From Salvelinus alpinus (taxonomy: Eukaryota; Chordata; Actinopteri; Salmoniformes; Salmonidae): a stretch of DNA of 64,000 bases. The stretch lies in assembly GCF_045679555.1 (NCBI RefSeq), contig NC_092115.1, positions 31,995,596 through 32,059,595 on the forward strand, given 5' to 3'. Made by a program: the position numbers and the translations under genes. The notes below the pieces were generated by a model that ran no database searches, had not been told where the DNA came from, and saw only the letters and a program-made list of their open reading frames with translations. Each line of letters begins with the position of its first letter. The stretch's first letter is position 1. Of this stretch, positions 43,259-55,414 are shown piece by piece.

Positions 43259-45795
43259 ATGGCACTGAGTTCTGGCGGTTGGGGTAAACCGCCTGTGCCA
43301 GCCCCGTCCCAGTCTGTACATGGCGGGCCCGCGCTGGCTAACTGCAATACCGTTTTGATGTCGGTACGGGTGTCGGTTTGCCATTCGGGTATTCGACCGC
43401 TTTGCCTCCCTGGAGCTGGCGATGAGGCTCTCCGTCTTCAACTTAGCATGGACCCCAGCAAAGCTGGAGAGTTTCGGCTAGCACTGAGGGACATTAGCGG
43501 AAGCGGCCGTAGTGTGGTAAGATACAGTAGATCTAGACGTTACAGAGCAGTGTATCTCGACACCTGATGTAATGCCATGCAATACATTTCATGCGTTGAC
43601 ATGAGAAATTGCACACATGTGTTTGTTGGTTGGAGCAATATCTGTAAACAGAAAATACAGTAGTCACTGAATTGGAATCTTGTTCAATCAAATACTACAG
43701 TAATCCTATTGGTGGGAAACGATGTATTGTGATGATTACAGTTTACTTATCTGTCCTTTGTGTTTGTCTGTACAAGGGAAGACAAAATGTTCTTTATGGA
43801 AGATTATTCCTGCATGTAAACAACTAAACATCAAAGTTAGCACATTGCCACTGGGGTTACAGTTTGTCCCTCTAAGGTGAAGTAGGTCCATATCCATGAA
43901 GTCCACAAAGATAAGAGATCTAAGCAAATTATTCTCTTTATTTCTTTCTCCCAGTTCATTGCCGAGTTTGACCTGCGCTCTGTGCAGTATGAGGTCAAGT
44001 CCCCATGCCTTCACGAGATGCGCTTGGCCACGCCCCCTCATGACTGTATCCGCTTCAACTTCCGCTGTGACCTGGAGGCTGAGCAGTGGGCCACTGTGGT
44101 GATGTCATCACTAAGAGAGGCACACAGAGGTCAGAGGGCATGGCAGTCTTTTTCCCTCTTGTTTGCTTGCTTAGATGCATTCATGTCGTTGTGTATTAGG
44201 AGTGTCTTCCTAGTATACCATACTGTGGCTAGCACAATTGACCACTCTCTCCCTCACTGTAGTTGCTGTAAATAGTTCCCCACATCCTATGGATGACCGA
44301 CAGCAGCACGCAGCAGAAGCTCTAGAACAGTGCAGCACAGCCTCCTTACCACTCACTGGTGAGTCCCCTCACCACACGATTCCCCCACTCTCTTTCTACC
44401 ACATTTGCAAGACTACATAGGGTACATTTTTCTGTGTGTGAGTGAACATGTACTCTCTCTGAAGAGGAGCTGTGCTTGGAGCTTGCCCGGGCGATCGAGG
44501 CAGGTGACAGCCAGGGTGCTGCTCAGCACGCGTCTGCTCTAGCTCGTCAGAAGGCAGTGCTCACTATCCAACTGTCTGAGAAGAGTTACGCCGAAGGAGA
44601 GATAAGGTGAGAAGTAACAGGCAGTAGCTTGGGAGTAGTCTTAAAGAACATGGATAATTTGTGCTAATAAAGTTTCATGTCTCTATTGCAGTTTGTCTGT
44701 GGCAGTGGAAGACATCTCCTCTTCCTGTTGCGTCACAGTGAAAGTCTTTCCCCACATGACTGTCGCAGCACTCAAGCAGCAGGTCAGATACATTTCTGTC
44801 TCTGTTTGCTAGAATATTTGGGCTACATTCGGCAAATGAAACTGTCCACAAATCTCCTGTCATTGCTCTCTCAGGTGTTTTTGGAGTATGGCTTTCACCC
44901 TCGCGTGCAGCGCTGGGTGATTGGACAATGCCTGTGCACAGAACCTAGGTCCCTGGCCTCGTATGGGGTCCAGAGGGATGGGGATACGGCCTACCTTTAC
45001 TTGGTCTCAGCCCGCCACGCCCGCCTCACCCGCCAGCTATTCCAGCAGGACCAGGAGGGTGCCCAACTCACCCCACCCCCCAGCAACGGGCCTCTGTCCC
45101 AGGACTGGAGGGGCTACAGCACCCTGCCCTCCAGGCTCAGCCACAACACCCAGGGTAAGTTTACCTCTTGGCATGCACTTACACACATGCGCACACATGA
45201 CTGAACTCCTTTTTCATTGTTGTGATTGGCTGTAGGGAGCACCGGAAGTGGGGCCGAGAGGTTGGGTACGAGCGAGATCCGAGACGCCCTCAACCTGGAG
45301 ACGCTGCATCTTATCGATAAACCTGATAAGCCCAGCAAAGCCAGTAAAACACAGGTTAACCCCGATGTTTAAATTTGTGATTGACTGTTTTTACGCAAGA
45401 TGATCGAGTTGAGCACCTACTCTTCCTTTACTTGATAGTTCCATGTAGCTAGTGTACCGCTGAACATCACTGGTTGTGATACACTAATAGAAAGTTCCTA
45501 CTCTCACACACATCCTCTCTGTCCTTCTGATCTGCAGACCGAATGGGCGTGTCCCTCCTGCACCTTCATCAACAAGCCTACCCGACCAGGCTGTGAGATC
45601 TGCAGTACAGCCAGACCTGACTCACGCAAGCACAGCCGCATACAACAGGTACTGTATCTATGGCATGCCTACAGACAGATGGCACACATCACCGTTATTC
45701 TCCCTTTAGTAAACTATAGTATTTTCTTTATTCTCATCTGTGTGATAAAGGAGAAAGGAAGAAGAGAGGAGCAGATCAGTGCATTGAGCAGTTAA
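43259..45795 (+). CDS. sharpin: SHARPIN, subunit of the LUBAC linear-ubiquitin ligase
   Basis: Nine coding exons: 43259-43516, 43955-44129, 44263-44358, 44465-44606, 44692-44782, 44875-45154, 45236-45354, 45538-45648, 45751-45795. All introns are GT-AG and the frame joins without a break into 438 residues (human SHARPIN has 387). An N-terminal PH-like domain spans about residues 20-145 ([33 protein letters not shown]). A ubiquitin-like domain covers about 205-305 ([32 protein letters not shown]). A C-terminal NZF zinc finger lies at about 390-414 ([20 protein letters not shown]), which binds ubiquitin. In the family, the UBL binds HOIP (RNF31) and the complex makes Met1-linked ubiquitin chains in cytoplasmic NF-kB and cell-death signalling. 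RBCK1 shares UBL and NZF but adds a RING-between-RING; the frame here ends 12 residues after the last zinc-finger exon, so SHARPIN is the better call. It appears functional. Confidence 0.95.
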
Positions 45796-46216
45796 CTGCC
45801 TCAACCGTAACCTATACAATAACCTGGAAGACTGATCACTCACACACCAACTTAGAGCTACAAACCCACCACCACTACTGACATACTATGATGACACCTC
45901 TGGACGCTGCAGCACAAACATTGAACTCCACTTGCTGAGGCTCACAAAAGGAACTACCTGTATAGTCAATGAGCTGGCTTTTGACTCTGTGGACATGAGT
46001 CAGCATCCTTTGCCTTGTGGCAGACTTTACCATTTATTTATTTTACATAAGGGATGGGGGGGTGGACTAGTCCAATATTTATTTTAGAGGGGTGGGTGGT
46101 GCTTCTCTCATCCCTCTACCTGATATATCTCAGATGAGATAATATTGTATATTTTGAAGTTGGCCAACTGTGAAAGTCGATACTTTGAAAGCTGAAAAAA
46201 GCTGTTTTTAAAACCC
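45796..46216 (+). other. sharpin 3' untranslated region
   Basis: Sequence after the sharpin stop, with no coding content. A TTTATTTATTTTAC word near 46030 and the absence of a nearby AATAAA suggest the transcript runs on into the repeats downstream. Confidence 0.4.
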
Positions 46217-47036
46217 GGGCCTGTATTTAAACAGTCTCAGAGTAGGAGTGCTGGCTGTCCCAACCCCCCCAAAACATATTGGTCGACCGAAAGTAGTCTG
46301 TTCTTTCGACCAATCGATTGGTCAAAAATGTTTTTTTCCCATATATAGACACACCCTATGTGTTTTAATAAAATCAACTATATTCACTGAGCTTGTCTGC
46401 TGCTTTTAATGGCGCTGCCAGGTAGCCTTGGTCTACTTCTATGTGTAATCAGGTGCATATCTTTACTCAACATTGAGTGCTCCAAACAAAAAAGACTGAG
46501 TAAATTGACAACTAAAAAATGGAATGAAATAAACCTAAACTTGTTTCTCACAAGTGTAGTATATGTTGTGCACTCCGCAAACAGTGTCCACTTCGACAAT
46601 GAGAACGGTAAGACAAATAATACTGAATGCATTCACAGAAACTACCGTAAATAAATTAACAGTAAATGTACTACTGGTGATACGGGTGTGCCATCCTCGC
46701 GGCCTCCAATGGATTTGTACACTGAGACAGGCGCGAATCAGACAGGTCTCACGTGCCATAAAAAATACATAAAATCAAATCTTCATTGTCACATACACAT
46801 GGTTAGCAGATGTTAATGCGAGTGTAGCGAAATGCTTGTGCTTCTAGTTCCGACAATGCAGTAATAACCAACGAGTAATCGAACCTAACCATTTCTGCTC
46901 AATTTGACTGCTCGACTAAAATCTTGGTCGACCAGTTGACTAAATGGGGTGAGCCCTACTAGGATCAGATTAGATCATAATTAAATAAACATGGGGGACC
47001 TGATCCTAGATCAGCAATCCTACTCTGAGACAATGA
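46217..47036. mobile_element. Foldback MITE split by a hAT-like element
   Basis: The left arm (46217-46251, GGGCCTGTATTT then CTCAGAGTAGGAGTGCTG) and the right arm (about 46962-47036, CTAGATCAGCAATCCTACTC) are inverted halves of a common salmonid foldback element. Between them lies a hAT-like non-autonomous element, roughly 46252-46961, with GGTCGACC words at both ends and a TAGGGCTC-type terminus on the minus strand. Inside that is a LINE 3'-tail fragment (about 46765-46877, GCGAAATGCTTGTGCTTCTA on the written strand). No coding content. Confidence 0.55.
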
Positions 47037-47661
47037 GGGGATTCGATTAATGCCCCAGGTGAACCGGGTAAGAGTTGATTGCGTTCCAGTTGGAACCGAG
47101 CGTGAGCCAGGTGCCCTGCTGTTGACGGTGAAGTCAGCTCAAAGCAACAGTGATGTAGGTTAAGCAGGTGGGGTAATGAGTAGGATTCTGTGTTTTCACA
47201 TGCAAACATGATTGCGTGGATAAAAACACTGACAATGAAAACTAGTTAAATTCGAACAGGTTTTTTATGTAAAAGATGTTTCTGAATGATGCCTTGTTCA
47301 CATGACCGAGCGGCGCAGATTGCTGTTTGATTTGAGATTGGCGCTTCTCTCTCACCGCTTTTGCCCGTTCATGGTTCAGCTTAATCAGGCACCCTCAGTG
47401 TGAATACAGGCCCAGGTCTGGTCTGTCATTGGTTGGTGCCATATTGTTTTATAGGAGGGCAATTGCTTGCTAGGAGGCTGTGGAAGTGACAGGGTTTTAA
47501 AAGTGCTTTTATTTTTATAACATTGTATTTAGTGTTTTAACAGAATGTTTGGCAATGTTGACGCGTAATGCGTTTCACCGACTTGCCAATACGTTTCTGT
47601 CTGAACTGTGATAGTGACAATGTTTTGTCAGGAACATGACTGTATAAAATGGTGTTAACTG

Positions 47662-47667
47662 AATAAA
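47662..47667 (+). other. Candidate poly(A) signal for sharpin
   Basis: AATAAA in GAATAAACAT. Earlier AATAAA words at 46367, 46654 and 46983 lie in or beside repeats, so which one is used is uncertain. Confidence 0.3.
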
Positions 47668-49423
47668 CATAAGTTAATCAAGTTTGAATTAAGTTTTTAT
47701 TTCAGCATTTATAAATTAGTGTTCAAGTACTTTTTTTTAAACATTTGAAAGTAAAGACAATTCTTAGTTCATACAGTAGATGCAATTATGGATGTTTTTA
47801 GGTTGGCAGTAGGATGTTGCTACCTCCTTAACATTCTATTTTGTCCCTTCCAATGTCAGTGGAACTGTTGTTCAGTTTGATCAATTAGCAGAATATTCAC
47901 TAACATAACCAAGAAACATCCAAAACAGTTTCAGTTATGTATTTGGGTATGATAAACCAAAACCATCCCATGCACACAAGCCTGAACCCAATACAATTCT
48001 GCCACACACGTAATTTATAAAAAATAAAATACTTTAACATCTGACCCACAGATTTATTTTTTAAGAATCTTGTAAGAGTCTGCTGACTTCAACAGGCTTC
48101 AAGCTTCCTTTTTAAAGAGGCATTTTCTCAGCCATCTGCACTACAGGTATGATTGAAGAATGAAGGAAGTATTAATCATGGGCTTTGCTACACAGAAAGC
48201 AGCAGTTGACTACTCCGTTGTCAACACGTTGATTAACCAGTAGATCTGTATCAATATCTTTGAAAATACCATAGAAGTATCATTAGCTTTTACAACAATT
48301 CAATCTGTTTTCTTTTATCATATTTTGGACCAGTGTGAGAGTATCGCTCCACTAGCCTACCTATTGTTCCTGCAGATAATAGCCAAAAAGTCTACCAGTG
48401 TGCAACTGATGAGTCAATCACTTTAACATCACTGTCTGGCAAGTCCTGATGGACTTCATATCAAAAATACAAACGAGAACTTTAGTTTACTTGTCCCAAT
48501 GTGATATCATAGACATAACTACATTGTATGATTTATGAATGTAAAGAATATGAGATTGCCTTTATTCAGTCAGTTCCACACCATTTATAAACTAGTCAAG
48601 CTTGAGTAAGCCTTTGTACCAGCACTTCGTGGCTGTATATGAATTGCAAAGGAAAATAAATGAACGTGCCAGAAAACAATAGGCTAAATGGATTTCAGCT
48701 CATCATGACGACATTATATGGGACGTGCAAATTGACTCACAGACGATGAAGAAGCATCATGCTCTCACCCTTCGTGTAAAGAAATTTGACTGCAACCACA
48801 GCGTACACAACACACACCCACAGGTACGGAGAGGTGGGACAGACAGACTGTCAAACCAGCAGTGTTTCCCTGTCATCGCTCACTTTGTGATTGACAGGCA
48901 CCTGTCCTATCAAGATCGCTAGAAGATGCATATCGTTCATTCTAGTGGGAGGGCTCGGCTGCCTATTTTACTGATATACGAATTGAAAAAGTAGCCTAGT
49001 TAATTTAAGTGGAAAAAGTACCCGGCCTAAAATGAGTGTGTAACCGGCTCTATAGCCGACAGCCGGCGCTAGTGGGAAAACAGGTTGTGTTTTCTTTAAG
49101 TGTGTGTATTTGAGAGGGAGAGAAAGAGAGGGATGTGAGGGTGTGTGTGTACCTGTGTGTGTTGTGTGGCAGGGCCTGCTGTGTAGATGACAATAGCAGT
49201 GAGGACCACAGTTTCAGTCTCAGACACAGGGAAGTGTTACATAGCCATCTGCTGAGAGAGGATGGGGAGGGTGTACAGAGCTACCCCTGTCATATGACTG
49301 ATCACTACTGGAGTCAGTATAAACAGAATCCCTGGGCTGATGGGAGGACAGACGAGGAGAAAGTAAATTCCAACCATCCTCCCCTCTTGGCCAGGTCTCC
49401 CTTCGGAAAAAGGTAATCTGACC
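47668..49423. other. Intergenic region, one unassigned frame
   Basis: No recognised gene. A plus-strand frame at 49135-49416 contains DHSFSLRHREVLHSHLLRED and HYWSQYKQNPWADGRTDEEK, less repetitive than random sequence usually is, but I cannot name it and see no splice context that settles it. The rest is AT-rich with no feature. Confidence 0.3.
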
Positions 49424-49462
49424 TCAATTGGACTACCTGGTTAAATAACGGTTAAATAAAAC
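49424..49462 (+). repeat. LINE/SINE tail remnant
   Basis: TGGACTACCTGGTTAAATAA followed by CGGTTAAATAAAAC is the 3' tail of the RSg-1/HpaI type, standing alone. It abuts the point at which gpaa1 homology ends, so an insertion or rearrangement here may have removed the 3' half of gpaa1. Confidence 0.7.
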
Positions 49463-49471
49463 TAGAATCCC

Positions 49472-52400
49472 CAAGGTCCCAGAGGTCGAAGGACACATGC
49501 AGCAGCATGATGACAGCCAGCGGGCCGAAGGCGGGCATGTAGTAACCACTGGAGGCAAAGCGAGAGAGTGAGGGCATGAGAAGTAGAACTGGTGCAGACG
49601 CTCCAGGAGGTTGTTCAGCTTCCGGTATATCCCCTCCAGGAGCCTGAGGATGAGGGACACACACAGGTTTATTTGCATGGAATTTTAAGAGTGAAAATGT
49701 CACCATAGAAATTACAAAAATGTTAATGTTTTCTGATCATCTGAATTGAAGCTTGGACATCAGTAGTTGACCTGCCGATGGTGGTGGTGTCAGTCTTATA
49801 CTGTCTGAAGGTGTTGATGCCCCTGACGGTGGCAGCCTGTTATGAGAATCATGTTCTCGATGTTCATAAACCAATTCAATTAAACTACTCAGTCTGCTAT
49901 ATCAGGATTTGTAGGATACTGATAGAAATGAAAACAGACAGAGGCCAGTCTACAATAGTCATGAATGTTTATTTACGAGAGCTCTGCTAATCATTTCCTG
50001 TACATTGGTCTATATACCGCACATTTCGTCATAAATGTCCCTCCTCTCCGAGACAATGACAATATAGTTTACAAGTCTTCTCCTTCTTATACATTGTCAA
50101 GTTTTGACCTCTTTCTTGTGCAATTCCCCACTTGAAAAGGACAGTCCCTCCACATGAAGATTTTAACTGGATTTCACTCAATAAACAGCCATGGAATCAG
50201 TTGTTTGTCTTTTATTTACCATTCTTTGGTTGGCAGTAAACAGGTGAAAAACCTCAAAAAAGAGATGACAAATACAAGTTACTATTTGAGTTGACAGCCC
50301 AATCAAATACACAAACTTATCCACATTCACCCCAGATAAACACATTTCTGCTACCATAAAACACAAGGTTTCCACTTTTAAGCAAATGTTTCCCAAAATA
50401 GAAACCCACCATTCTTAATCAAATGAGCAGAATCAGTATATTTTCTCTAAAATTTGCATTTTAGCCAAATACATTCAAAATATTTTTAGTAGTAAAAAAT
50501 TACATTTATTTTCTAATCAGTAGTTTTAAGCAGACAAATCTTACATTTTTTAGCCAAAGATTTTTTAGACTACACATTTGTTACTGAATTAAGAACTTGG
50601 TTTACTAAGATTTCTACAAAGTTTAAATTACTTTTAACCATTTCAAACAAGTTCTTTGTCAACAATGAATTTGGCTCTTCTTACTTTTCCTTTATACCCC
50701 ACAAACAACATTTGAAGTTATAAATACCACTGCAAAAGTCCTATCAAAGTTAAGAGTTAAGAGTCTGTGTTTTCCAGAGTATCATTAGCAGTGCACTGCT
50801 TAAGTCAGTCTAGCCAAGCATGGCTAATATGGCGCTTACCGGCTGTCTTTCACAGTTTTGTGGAGGGCTTGGACTTGCACAGTCACCTTGATCACAAAGA
50901 TGAAGTTTCCTTGGTCTTGTGGTGTTATAAATGCTCCTTTCACTGCGGTCTAAAGACAACAGCAGAGCCAGGTGCTGGCACGCCCAGATTGCCTGGAAGA
51001 TTTGTTCCACCTGGTTCACCACTGATTGAAGGAGGAGGAGTTTCACCACTGAGGAGCTCCCAGGCAGTTTGTCAGCACATACATTGTCTGCCACCTGTTA
51101 TACAATCTACTACAAGCCCAAGGTCTCTCCCCTCCCTGGGTGGGGACAGAATGTCCTGTAAGGAACACAGTAGTACAGCTTGTCTGTCGATAGCTCCTCT
51201 TATCATTTGTTTCACACTTGCACCCTGCCTACGTACCAAAAAGGAACAAAAAGTCCCCGTTCCAATTCTGACCAAAACCACACACATCAGATTTATAGTT
51301 GTATGATAAATAAATGTCATACAATCATACAATGACAGGGTAGAATTCTGTTAGTTATAGTACTACGTTAAATGTATACATCATTTAGTCATTATTCATA
51401 AAATTCATAACACAGCATCTATGTGGTATGTAAGGAATGGGCCGTGGTTCCCCCAGGGCCGCCCGCTGGCCTGCTTCAACAGCATCATGGTCTGGGCCAC
51501 GTAGCTGTAGCCCAACGTCATTCCTCTGGAGCTGGATGGAGAGAGGGCAGTCAGCATGACAGCCAGATAATTAAACATGTTATTACTGGCTCGTCCTTAC
51601 CTGACACAAATACAGAGGAAGGGACAAGCTGAAATGTTTGTGGTGTGCTATTATTAGACCTCTGAAAACATTTTTAAAAATATAAGTACCTTCTGCAAGT
51701 ATATCAAATTAATTACTCACTGAAGTAACTACTGGCATTTGGACTTCCTCCTTACCTTTCCCTGGATGGTACACAGGTATACCATATTCTGGCAGAAGGC
51801 TTAGAAGAGGTTGGCCAGGTCCAGGTTTGGAAGCTGGCCATTGAGCCCCTCCAGCACCAGGTGCAGACTGGTGATGATGTCACTGCTCTGCTCCAGAGAC
51901 AATGCTGCCTGGATGGAGCCACCTCTCCCCTGCAGCGGAGACCAGTCACCACCTGGGGGACCCAGAGTGAGGCACAGTGTTGGCAGGTTTGGGGTTGATG
52001 GTATAGAGACATTGAGAATACATACAGAGTCCATAATGGTGTCTCTACGACTGGTGCATTTTAGGGTTACATCATTACAGAGATGCAGGTACTGACCAGT
52101 GGTGTTGGTGTGGTGGTATCCCTCGAGCCAGGCCTGCATGCCGATCAGTTCATGTTCATTCACCAGAAAGATATCCTTAGCCCAGTGGATCTGACCTGAG
52201 AAGAGACCGAATCATTGACTGATTAATTAAAGAAAGAAGGTAGGGCTGTATGCTTGTGTGGTGCTTCTCCAATGGTCTGTGTAAGTAGTATGCTTACTCC
52301 TGAAATACTGGGCAAGGCCCAGCCTGGTTGTTGTTGTTTCCCTCACTACAGGGGGCGCTCAGCACCAGGGCTTCAGTATGAGGGGCTCTGGGGGCCCGCA

Positions 52401-53093
52401 GGATCCCATAAATGTTAGTGCCATGCACCATCTGACCGAGACTGACAGACAAACAGAAAAGGATGAGTGAGAGAAAGAGAAGAAATTAAAGCCCGAGAGG
52501 AAGGAATGCATCTGTGTGAAAGTGTGTGCACACTGTGATCTAATGAAATGCATGTTTAGACATCTTTGTCTTAGCACACACTCGCATATCTCTTTGTTTT
52601 CATCGGGGAAGGGAAGTTTGCAGGTGAAGCTCTGAGTAAACACTTCCAGCCCTTGAGACTGCATAGTGTACACCAGCCAATCCACCGGCATCCCACTACA
52701 GAGGAGAGGAAGAGAAACGCAGAAGGAATATTATGGGAGAGGACAGGGGGATTATATCATTCTTACAGCTGGAATTGTGATAGGTAAATTAAGCACTGAA
52801 TGTCAAAGTTGGGGTTAGTGATAGGAAGGGCAGATCATTTTTCCTGACCTTAGTGATAGGCAATAGGAAGAAGGCTTATCAGGCTGACTCACCCTACTTT
52901 TATAGGGGAACCATTTAAATGATACCCTACAAAGTGGATTGGGTAATTTACATCAAAAGGATGCCCAGTTACATTCCATTCCCCAACGGATTCTCCCTCG
53001 GGATTCTACAAGGACTCACCAAATTGGTGCATTGAAACAGGTGAGAAGGTCGGTCAGGGCTCGCCTTTGGTTTGGGTCAGACAGCAGTCCCAT
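49472..53093 (-). pseudogene. gpaa1: GPAA1 (GPI transamidase subunit) pseudogene
   Basis: Minus-strand exons: 53020-53093 (MGLLSDPNQRRALTDLLTCF), about 52569-52695 ([20 protein letters not shown]), 52298-52431 ([20 protein letters not shown]), 52097-52195 ([20 protein letters not shown]), 51756-51952 ([18 protein letters not shown]), 51413-51531 with 49772-49837 (QASGRPWGNHG; ATVRGINTFRQYKTD), and about 49472-49643 (LEGIYRKLNNLLERLHQF). GPAA1 is an ER membrane subunit of the complex that attaches GPI anchors. Damage: the exon for the first membrane segment is missing; a deletion shifts the frame after EGNNNQA; a TAA lies at 51801-51803 in the LANLF exon; the next exon has an internal deletion and is split by an LTR; another shift follows LHQFYF; the multi-pass C-terminal half is gone. 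It cannot make a functional protein. A live duplicate elsewhere in the genome is expected. Confidence 0.93.
49838..51412 (-). mobile_element. LTR-like insertion inside a gpaa1 exon
   Basis: The 1575-bp insert begins TGTTATGAGAATC and ends ATTCATAACA, so it has TG...CA ends in an inverted TGTTATGA arrangement. Its 5-bp flanks are CAGCC (49833-49837) and CAGCA (51413-51417), agreeing at four of five. Coding sequence of gpaa1 stops on one side and resumes on the other at exactly this duplication. On the minus strand the last part (TGGTTTATGAACATCGAGAA, then CATGATTCTCATAACA) looks like the 3' end of a fish retroviral-type LTR. It holds no recognisable gag, pol or env, so it is either a long solo LTR or a decayed element. 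Confidence 0.65.
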
Positions 53094-53883
53094 ATTGTTG
53101 CCTTGTACCACTCACACTGGCTCAGTTGGACCCTAGGAAACTAAGACTCACACAATAATATAGCGTTAGCGCTCAACATCGTTAACCTAGCTAGCGTACC
53201 TGCTAACCCAATATTGATTGGGAAGATGTGTTAGCTGGCGTCATAGAACCAGGTACGTTGCACACGCAAATACCGAAACGGTGTTTATTTTCAACCAAAC
53301 AATGTGTCTTAATACCTTTACAAATGTGTAGTTATAAGCCAGAGCCTACCTCTCGGGCACAGTAAGTGTAACACCCAAGATGACAGGTGCAGCTAGGCCA
53401 TACTGCGCTACATGTTTTTCCTCGTTTCTTACGGTACTATTGTGTGACGGACCAACTCAACTATCGCTTTAGCAAAAAAACACTTCACATTTTGTTCAGT
53501 ATACATAAACATAGATTACTGTATTGTCATTTATGACTGGCTCTCCCTATTGGTTTGGAAGATGACCTTAGCGAAGTTTCACAGAAATCTATTACAAAAA
53601 CACCCGGTTCAGGTGATGCTACAAATCAGTAGTTTTATTTTTGCTGACTGATTTATCTGATGTAGACCCTTATCTATGGCTCTGTCAACCAATCATCTCA
53701 GTCAAGTTTATGGATCATTCAAAACACAGACAGAACACATCAATGGGTTTAGATTTCATTTTTTATAAAGCATTTCATACAAAAGCATAACACGATTGTA
53801 CAATAAAAAAAAGTTTACTCCATCTGCTCCTCTACCTCCCCTGCCTTTCACGCAGACCAATCTACCGCAAAGTCCAAGCTACA
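53094..53883. other. Spacer between gpaa1 exon 1 and exosc4
   Basis: This 790-bp spacer would hold the gpaa1 promoter and the exosc4 3' untranslated region, since both lie on the minus strand. GCTAGC-type words are frequent near 53190. No further gene is seen. Confidence 0.4.
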
Positions 53884-55319
53884 TCACTCTCCAGTCAGCG
53901 CAGACACCTCCTGTAGATGCTGCCTTACCACCTCGTCCAACACTTTGCTGACGCCCTTACAGGCCGTCATTGCTGCCTCCATCAGTGTCTCTAGGTGGTC
54001 CTGGTGGAGACGGGCGTCCATCTGTAGCAGGGCGATGTGCCCGCCACGGGGCAACAATGCCAGGGCCAGTGATGTGCCCCCTCCACTCTCTTCAGCATGG
54101 CACAGGTCTGCCAATGGGGTCTCATCCACAAAGCCTGCAGTGCAGGCGCACACATAGTCACGCATGGGGATGCCCGCATCGACTACTGCCAGAGTGGCGG
54201 CGTTCACACACGCGCTGTAGTTCCCTCCATCTGACTGCAAGATCTGAGAGGGAAGAGGGAGTGTGAAATGTTTCAATTCAAGTCAGGATGTTTTTTTTAA
54301 CCCCATGTTTCAGGGTTCAAATTGATGAAGAAATCTCAATACCCGAGAACATGAAACGAACCAAACAAAACTTAAAATTGGTTCCAAATCCCAAAGACAG
54401 GATATACAACCACTTTAATTTCACAATTTTATGAATAGCATCAGACTCCACCACAACCCATTTCATAGTTCATTCATATCTGAAATAGTGTGGTACCTTG
54501 ACATAAATGTCTATTTGAGAGCGTGGGTACAGATTAGTCAACACTGCTGCCTCAAAAGTCTGCTTGAGGTGAAGGCTCATCTCTGTGGACTTGCGATCCC
54601 CGTGGGGTCTTCTCTTCCTCTCCGCTGTACTGAAGGTAGCCATGCTGTATTGGCAGTTGATGACAGCACGGTCATGGAGGGTCTTGCTGCGGGAGCCTCG
54701 CACCTGGAGAACAGAGTACATTTGATTTTAAATGCACTCCTCTCTTACCGCCTAACTGCAGTCTCACTGATTCTTCAGGTATTGCGCCAACTGTTCCTTC
54801 TCAATCACTGCATTGGTGGCAGCAGTGATATATACCCTCACGTTCTCTTAAGCCATAGATGGGAAAGTGTAGTCTCCCTGCGTATACTACCACATCTGCA
54901 AAGATGTCTGGACCTGCAGGGTGGCTAGTTTAGCTCTCTAGACTAGAACAAGGGGGCTGAACACATTTACGTTGGCTATGTTGGAAAAATTACAATTTGG
55001 ATAAACAAACTGATCTGAAATGCTAGCCGAGCTGAATACATTTCCATAGCTAATTAATCTCAGTTGTATATTAGCTAGCGTGTTGTTATCTATGTAACGT
55101 TAGCTAACTGGGTATCTTGCTAACACGCTATTCTAGCAAGAAACTTACTTCATGAGGACCATACACAACTGCCAGCGCTTTGGTATTTCCCTGTTCTATG
55201 TACGCAGACCCGTCAGCTTGGGCAAATACACCCATACGAGCTTGTACTTTCCGCAGTTCAGCAGGTTTTCTTCCATCAAGACGATATCCTTGATCTGACA
55301 ATAATTCCAAGCCTGCCAT
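53884..55319 (-). CDS. exosc4: Exosome component 4 (RRP41)
   Basis: Three minus-strand exons, 55149-55319, 54497-54703 and 53884-54243, with GT-AG introns, join in frame to 245 residues, the same length as human EXOSC4. The protein is an RNase PH-fold subunit of the nine-membered RNA exosome ring, which channels RNA in nucleus and cytoplasm; in animals the ring is not itself catalytic. The start is MAGLELLSDQGYRLDGRKPA, with the RRP41 core ARMGVFAQADGSAYIEQGNT and VYGPHE at the end of exon 1, VRGSRSKTLHDRAVINCQYS opening exon 2, and DGGNYSACVNAATLAVVDAG in exon 3. It ends EVSALTGE. No damage is seen. It lies 0.8 kb upstream of gpaa1 on the same strand, as in human 8q24.3. Confidence 0.97.
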
Positions 55320-55414
55320 ATTTTAACGTTTGAAATGGCGATAGAAAACTACGCACGTGTGTTATACACTACATTGCCCACTGGAGTAGATACGGTGGCT
55401 TTAGGCAACCAAAA

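Noticed and set aside
43259-45795. RBCK1 (HOIL-1) instead of SHARPIN
   Set aside because: UBL and NZF are shared, but the PH-like N-terminus is present and the frame ends soon after the zinc finger with no RING-between-RING.
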